Source of the DNA: Sphingomonadaceae bacterium
GTDB lineage: Bacteria > Pseudomonadota > Alphaproteobacteria > Sphingomonadales > Sphingomonadaceae
Length of the DNA: 64,000 nucleotides
Assembly (NCBI GenBank): GCA_024236155.1
Contig: JACKLA010000003.1
Location: 186,001-250,000, forward strand
Reading direction: 5' to 3'
This document shows positions 59,954-64,000 of the stretch, one piece after another. Positions within the stretch are counted from its first letter, which is position 1. Each line of letters begins with the position of its first letter. The notes under the pieces were generated by a model, which was not told the origin of the DNA, searched no databases, and worked only from the letters and a program-made list of their open reading frames with translations. Position numbers and translations under genes: made by a program.

Positions 59954-61806
59954 TTGCGCTTGAGCTGCGAAATGTCGCGCACTGCCCCGCGCGCGGCGCT
60001 GGTGGTCATCGCGGCATAGGCCTGCAAGGCGACCGAGACTTGCCGCTTGCGCTGTTCGACCGGCTGCCAGGCTGCTTCGCCCTTCGCCTCCATCGCCACG
60101 CGGCGTTCGGCCAGCACGCTGTCGGCAACCGCCAGCGTTATCGTGCGCCTGGGAATATCGATTTCGATCAGGTCGCCTGTTTCGACCAACCCGATAGTGC
60201 CGCCTTCCGCCGCCTCTGGCGAAGCGTGGCCGATCGACAGGCCCGAAGTGCCGCCCGAAAAGCGCCCGTCAGTGATCAGCGCACACGCCTTCCCCAGCCC
60301 CTTCGATTTGAGATAGCTGGTGGGGTAGAGCATCTCCTGCATCCCCGGCCCGCCGCGAGGCCCCTCATACCGGATGACCACCACGTCGCCTTCCTTGACC
60401 TGATCGGTCAGGATCGCAGTGACAGCCGCATCCTGACTTTCATAGACCTTGGCCGGGCCGGAGAATTTGAGGATGCTTTCGTCCACCCCGGCCGTTTTCA
60501 CGATGCAACCATCCTCGGCGAGATTGCCATAGAGCACAGCCAGACCGCCATCCTGGCTGAAGGCATGCTCGGCGCTGCGGATCACCCCGCCTTGCCGGTC
60601 GAGATCGAGTTCGTCCCACCGACGCGACTGGCTGAACGCCGTCTGCGTCGGCACGCCGCCCGGCGCGGCCTTGAAGAATTCCTGCACCGAGGGGCTGTTG
60701 GTGCGTGCAATATCCCACCCGTCGAGCGCGTCGGCCATGGTGGCGCTGTGCACGGTTGGCAGCGCAGTGTGCAACAGGTCGGCCCGGTCGAGCTCGCCGA
60801 GGATCGCCATGATCCCGCCCGCGCGGTGGACATCCTCCATATGCACGTCCGACTTCGCCGGGGCGACTTTCGACAGGCACGGCACCTTGCGGCTGAGCCG
60901 ATCGATATCCTTCATGGTAAAGTCCACCCCCGCCTCCTGCGCGGCGGCGAGCAGGTGGAGCACGGTGTTGGTCGATCCGCCCATCGCAATATCGAGGCTC
61001 ATCGCGTTCTCGAACGCCTCGAAACTCGCAATGCTGCGTGGCAGGACGCTTTCATTGCCTTCTTCGTAATAGCGGCGGCACATCTCGACGATCAGCCGCC
61101 CGGCGCGCAGGAACAGCTGCTTGCGATCGGCATGGGTGGCCAGCGTCGAGCCATTACCCGGCAGCGAAAGCCCCAGCGCCTCGGTCAGGCAGTTCATCGA
61201 ATTGGCGGTGAACATGCCGCTGCACGATCCGCAGGTCGGGCAGGCGGCGCGCTCGATCTCGGTCACTTCCTCTTCGGTGTAGCTGTCATCCGCTGCGGCA
61301 ACCATGGCGTCGATCAGGTCGAGCGCGAATTCCTTGCCCTTCACCACCACCTTGCCCGCTTCCATCGGGCCGCCGCTTACGAACACCACCGGGATGTTGA
61401 TCCGCATCGCCGCCATCAGCATGCCGGGGGTGATCTTGTCGCAGTTGGAAATACACACCATCGCATCGGCACAATGGGCGTTGACCATATATTCGACGCT
61501 GTCGGCGATTAGGTCGCGGCTGGGGAGCGAATAGAGCATGCCGTCATGCCCCATCGCAATACCATCATCGACCGCTATGGTATTGAATTCCTTGGCCACA
61601 CCGCCCGCCGCCTCGATCTCGCGCGCGACCATCTGGCCCAGGTCCTTGAGGTGCACATGGCCCGGTACGAACTGGGTGAAGCTGTTGACCACCGCGATGA
61701 TCGGCTTGCCGAAATCGCCATCCTTCATTCCCGTCGCGCGCCACAAGCCGCGCGCGCCGGCCATGTTGCGGCCATGGGTCGATGTGCGGGAGCGATAGTC
61801 GGGCAT
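59950..61806 (-). CDS. ilvD: Dihydroxy-acid dehydratase
   Basis: Third step of branched-chain amino-acid and CoA-precursor synthesis: 2,3-dihydroxy-acid to 2-keto-acid. The Fe-S cysteines are in VCISNCDKITPGMLMA and in AACPTCGSCSGMFTANSMNC; the substrate region VFVSGGPMEAGK and the end segment DGRFSGGTSGLSIGHASPEAAEGG are standard. At 618 residues it is full length. It starts 125 bases from the inverted repeat upstream. It leads the operon with a small lipoprotein, nnr and the RNA methyltransferase. Confidence 0.98.
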   Translation of the reverse strand: MPDYRSRTSTHGRNMAGARGLWRATGMKDGDFGKPIIAVVNSFTQFVPGHVHLKDLGQMVAREIEAAGGVAKEFNTIAVDDGIAMGHDGMLYSLPSRDLIADSVEYMVNAHCADAMVCISNCDKITPGMLMAAMRINIPVVFVSGGPMEAGKVVVKGKEFALDLIDAMVAAADDSYTEEEVTEIERAACPTCGSCSGMFTANSMNCLTEALGLSLPGNGSTLATHADRKQLFLRAGRLIVEMCRRYYEEGNESVLPRSIASFEAFENAMSLDIAMGGSTNTVLHLLAAAQEAGVDFTMKDIDRLSRKVPCLSKVAPAKSDVHMEDVHRAGGIMAILGELDRADLLHTALPTVHSATMADALDGWDIARTNSPSVQEFFKAAPGGVPTQTAFSQSRRWDELDLDRQGGVIRSAEHAFSQDGGLAVLYGNLAEDGCIVKTAGVDESILKFSGPAKVYESQDAAVTAILTDQVKEGDVVVIRYEGPRGGPGMQEMLYPTSYLKSKGLGKACALITDGRFSGGTSGLSIGHASPEAAEGGTIGLVETGDLIEIDIPRRTITLAVADSVLAERRVAMEAKGEAAWQPVEQRKRQVSVALQAYAAMTTSAARGAVRDISQLKRK

Positions 61807-61928
61807 GGTGTTGGTCCGGTGTACTGAAAGGTGTGCCTCCCTCCCTAGAACATCGGGCTTGGGGGTCGAAGGAGAAAATCTTGGGCTGGCCAGAGATGGT
61901 GCGACTGATTTTGGCTTGGCGCTGTTTT

Positions 61929-62106
61929 GTTTCGCGCAGAGGCCGCGGAGGAAAGGAGAGGCGCAGAGATATTGTGCGCGCTGCGGCGCAGCCGCTTTCC
62001 AGAAAACCGACCGCGCCTTTCAAGCTTTGATTTGAAAGGGGCACTCCGTGCCCAATCGCGCTACACCTCTGCGTCTCTCCTTTCCTCTGCGCTCTCTGCG
62101 AGAACC
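61929..62106. repeat. Long imperfect inverted repeat upstream of ilvD
   Basis: Two 42-base arms, 61929-61970 and 62065-62106, are inverted copies of each other with about seven mismatches by my hand alignment (core AGGAAAGGAGAG). They are separated by 94 bases. The region 61807-62130 has no gene. The core is the kind of palindromic intergenic repeat seen many times in sphingomonad genomes as I recall. In RNA it would form a long stem. The ilvD promoter must be in the remaining 120 bases or inside the repeat. Confidence 0.75.
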
Positions 62107-62130
62107 CAAAAGGCACACAAGCCGCGAGTA

Positions 62131-62862
62131 TCAAACCCCCTTCAAAGCCAGCGCCAACCGATTTGCCACATCGGTAATCAGCGCCGCCCAACGCGCCTGA
62201 TCGACTTCGGTCGCGATCAGATCCTGCCGGATCTCGATGGTAAGATAACGCCGCCCATGCGCCTCTGCATGACGGTCCATCGTCGCGTTGAGTTGCTTGC
62301 CCGAATAGGGCTGGTTGTCGCCCACCTCGAGACCCTCCTCGCGGAACAGGCGCATGGCGTGCTGCGCCGCACTGTCATCATGGTTGTAGAGCAGCGCGAC
62401 TTCCCACGGGCGCTTTTCCAGCGGCTTTGTTTCAAGCTGGGGCGTAAAGCTGTGCAGCGCCACGATAAGCTCGGGTTGCGCGGCATCGAGCCATTGGCCC
62501 AACGCATCGTGGTAGGGCTTGTGGAAGCGTTCGATCCGCCCTTCGATATTCGCGCCGATATTGCCCGGAATCAGGTGTCCGTCGCTTGAAGTCGGAACGG
62601 CAGAGGCTTCATCGGGATTGCGGTGCAGGTCGCACACCAGCCGGCTGATACAGGCGATATGCGCCGGGACACCGTGCCGCCGCGCCATGCGGTCGGCAAT
62701 GCCCTCGGTCCCGATATCGACCGCGATATGGGTATCGAGCAGTTCGGGTGGCACACCCAGTTCGATATCGTCGGGCACGAAATTGGACGCATGATCCGCC
62801 ACGCACACGATCCGGCCGCGCACCGGCTCGCCGACCTGCCTGTAGGGAAGCCCGTCGATCAT
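62131..62862 (-). CDS. N-formylglutamate amidohydrolase
   Basis: A 243-residue zinc amidohydrolase of the N-formylglutamate/HutG family. Signatures: VCVADHASNFVPDD, DIGTEGIADRMARRHGVPAHIACISRLVCDLHRN, and ELIVALHSFTPQLE, with LTIEIRQDLI near the C-terminus. The enzyme cleaves N-formyl-L-glutamate (histidine degradation) or related amides; no hut genes are near. The ATG at 62862 (MIDGLPYRQV) overlaps the ispE stop (ATGA), which fixes the start; the longer open frame is mostly inside ispE. Confidence 0.92.
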   Translation of the reverse strand: MIDGLPYRQVGEPVRGRIVCVADHASNFVPDDIELGVPPELLDTHIAVDIGTEGIADRMARRHGVPAHIACISRLVCDLHRNPDEASAVPTSSDGHLIPGNIGANIEGRIERFHKPYHDALGQWLDAAQPELIVALHSFTPQLETKPLEKRPWEVALLYNHDDSAAQHAMRLFREEGLEVGDNQPYSGKQLNATMDRHAEAHGRRYLTIEIRQDLIATEVDQARWAALITDVANRLALALKGV

Positions 62863-63668
62863 CGAAGTCGTCCTGCCATTCGCCACCAGTCCGGATGGTC
62901 CAGTGCCATGCGGTCCATAGCGTCCCCGGCGGCCTCGGGCGTTGGGAAAATGGCGAAACATGTGGCTCCTGAGCCGGACATACGGCTGAGCAGCGGTTTC
63001 GTCCCTTCGAGCGCTGCAAGCACCTCGCCGATTTGCGGGCATAGCCCAATGGCAGGCGCTTCAAGATCGTTGCGCCCGGACAGGGCGATTTCGCTCACCG
63101 ACCCTTGCGGCATCGGCCCGCGATCCATGCCGTCCCACGCCTTGAATACCGGGCCGGTAGCGAGCGGCACGCGGGGATTGACCAGCAGAACGGGTATCCC
63201 GGTCCAATCGCTTTCGATGGCTTCAAGCTCGGTCCCGGTGCCGCGTCCGATGCAGGTTTCGCTGCGCACACAGGCGGGGACATCCGCGCCCAGCTTCGCC
63301 GCGCGGTCCGGCCAGTCGTCGGGCAGCCCGTGCATCGCCTCGACCAGCCGGAACACCGCCCCCGCATCCGCCGAGCCGCCACCCAGCCCCGCCGCAACCG
63401 GCAGGCGCTTTTCCAGATCGATTGCCATGCCACCGGGACGCGGCAGTTTGGTGAGCGCTTTGGCCACGATATTGTCGAACGGATTGTCGAGCGTGGTGGC
63501 GAATTCGCCCGAAACCGTCAGCCGATCTTCCTCAGCCGTTCGGGCCGACAACTGATCGCCATCGTCGACAAAGGCGAACAGCGTTTCAAGCTCGTGATAC
63601 CCATCCTCCCGCCGCCGCCGGACATGCAGCGCAAGGTTGATCTTGGCGTAGGCGGTTTCGCTGGGCAT
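62859..63668 (-). CDS. ispE: 4-(cytidine 5'-diphospho)-2-C-methyl-D-erythritol kinase
   Basis: Fourth enzyme of the non-mevalonate isoprenoid pathway, phosphorylating CDP-methylerythritol. GHMP-kinase signatures are AYAKINLALHVRRRREDGYHELETL at the N-terminus and the ATP loop LPVAAGLGGGSADAGA. Length is 269 residues. The ATG at 63668 (MPSETAYAKI) has a GAAGG seven bases upstream; the frame is open for 21 more codons upstream but lacks conservation. It is coupled to the N-formylglutamate amidohydrolase gene by overlap. Confidence 0.95.
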   Translation of the reverse strand: MPSETAYAKINLALHVRRRREDGYHELETLFAFVDDGDQLSARTAEEDRLTVSGEFATTLDNPFDNIVAKALTKLPRPGGMAIDLEKRLPVAAGLGGGSADAGAVFRLVEAMHGLPDDWPDRAAKLGADVPACVRSETCIGRGTGTELEAIESDWTGIPVLLVNPRVPLATGPVFKAWDGMDRGPMPQGSVSEIALSGRNDLEAPAIGLCPQIGEVLAALEGTKPLLSRMSGSGATCFAIFPTPEAAGDAMDRMALDHPDWWRMAGRLR

Positions 63669-63720
63669 GCTGGTGCCTTCACCACGTCGCCCGCTGCGAT
63701 GCAATGCCCTTGTGCGCCAG

Positions 63721-64000
63721 TCAGATTTCATCCGTTACGGGCCGGAAAACACGGCGGCAAACGCGAAAGTTGCCCTCATCGGGATAATCGAACAGCCGGT
63801 CGGTGAATTCGCGCGTCCCGATCTTGCTGCTTTCCTCAGCGACACAGGTGATCTGGTCCCGTGACGAGCCGTGGAACTTTCGACCTCCTGCAGGAATGCA
63901 CGGAGTGCCGCTCACCATGGAGGCAGTGATGCCTTCCCTTGATTCATCCACCAGGACAGTGGCCTGATATCTCTCACCGTTGCAGAACACGCTTATGGTC
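63721..64000 (-). CDS. Hypothetical protein (5' part outside window)
   Basis: A reading frame entering from the right edge with no stop upstream in the window (at least 92 codons). The visible C-terminal part ends RVFRPVTDEI and contains three or four cysteines (FCNGER, TPCIPAG, ITCVAEE, RVCRRVF). I recognise no family. It is 52 bases upstream of the ispE start on the same strand. The true start lies outside the window; a GTG at 63990 is possible but not supported by a ribosome site. Confidence 0.55.
   Translation of the reverse strand, partial: TISVFCNGERYQATVLVDESREGITASMVSGTPCIPAGGRKFHGSSRDQITCVAEESSKIGTREFTDRLFDYPDEGNFRVCRRVFRPVTDEI

Noticed and set aside
61929..62106. CRISPR array
   Set aside because: Only two inverted arms, no direct repeats or spacers.

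Overview
This window (visibly GC-rich, dense, most genes on the minus strand) reads as chromosomal DNA of an alphaproteobacterium, most likely a sphingomonad of the Erythrobacteraceae type. Supporting this are the full minus-strand nuo operon, an RNase E with an acidic insert in its S1 domain, the order amiC-mrcA-prfB, the order sdhB-PaaI thioesterase-zapE, and an exosortase-A (XrtA/PEP-CTERM) exopolysaccharide locus. No rRNA, tRNA, CRISPR array, IS element or phage gene was recognised. The placement is by protein resemblance and memory of gene order, not by a database search.

Layout. 1-10792 (minus): respiratory complex I genes nuoA to nuoK (nuoK cut by the window edge), tightly overlapped, with three extra small genes between subunits (a 107-aa and a 254-aa exported protein and a 46-aa membrane microprotein) and a 139-residue C-terminal extension on NuoH. 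A REP-like palindrome sits between nuoG and nuoH. 10894-13555: a frameshifted beta-propeller-like gene and a coniferyl-type aldehyde dehydrogenase. 13706-17381: thiolase, small lipoprotein, SH3 protein, a D-2-hydroxyacid dehydrogenase and, right behind it, a gene for an exported close relative of eukaryotic ubiquitin. 17378-26850 (minus): a gene string starting with amiC-mrcA-prfB, with an outer-membrane protein and a caspase-like peptidase translationally chained to prfB, followed by a lipoprotein-type methyltransferase, an NPD-family flavin oxidoreductase and an alpha/beta hydrolase. 26851-29958: a long leader and RNase E.

30026-38560: a methyltransferase divergent from a haloalkane dehalogenase; a cassette of two paralogous ATP-grasp ligases, a PLP enzyme on the opposite strand and a nucleotidyltransferase, which I cannot assign to a known pathway; then sdhB, a thioesterase and zapE. 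38563-57001: the XrtA locus in two parts: a minus-strand run for polymer export, chain length, tyrosine kinase, outer-membrane protein, ATPase, deacetylase, FemAB protein, glycosyltransferase, exosortase and amidotransferase; and an acyl-ligase/PLP decarboxylase pair divergent from an acetyltransferase-ACP-hydrolase 2-hydrolase 1 operon. No PEP-CTERM substrate protein is visible. 56987-64000 (minus): housekeeping genes (23S/tRNA uridine methyltransferase, NAD(P)HX repair, ilvD, N-formylglutamate amidohydrolase, ispE) with a large inverted repeat upstream of ilvD.

The most striking item is the ubiquitin homologue at 17055-17381: a signal peptide followed by a complete ubiquitin fold with the Ile44 patch and Lys48 retained but without the C-terminal Gly-Gly.
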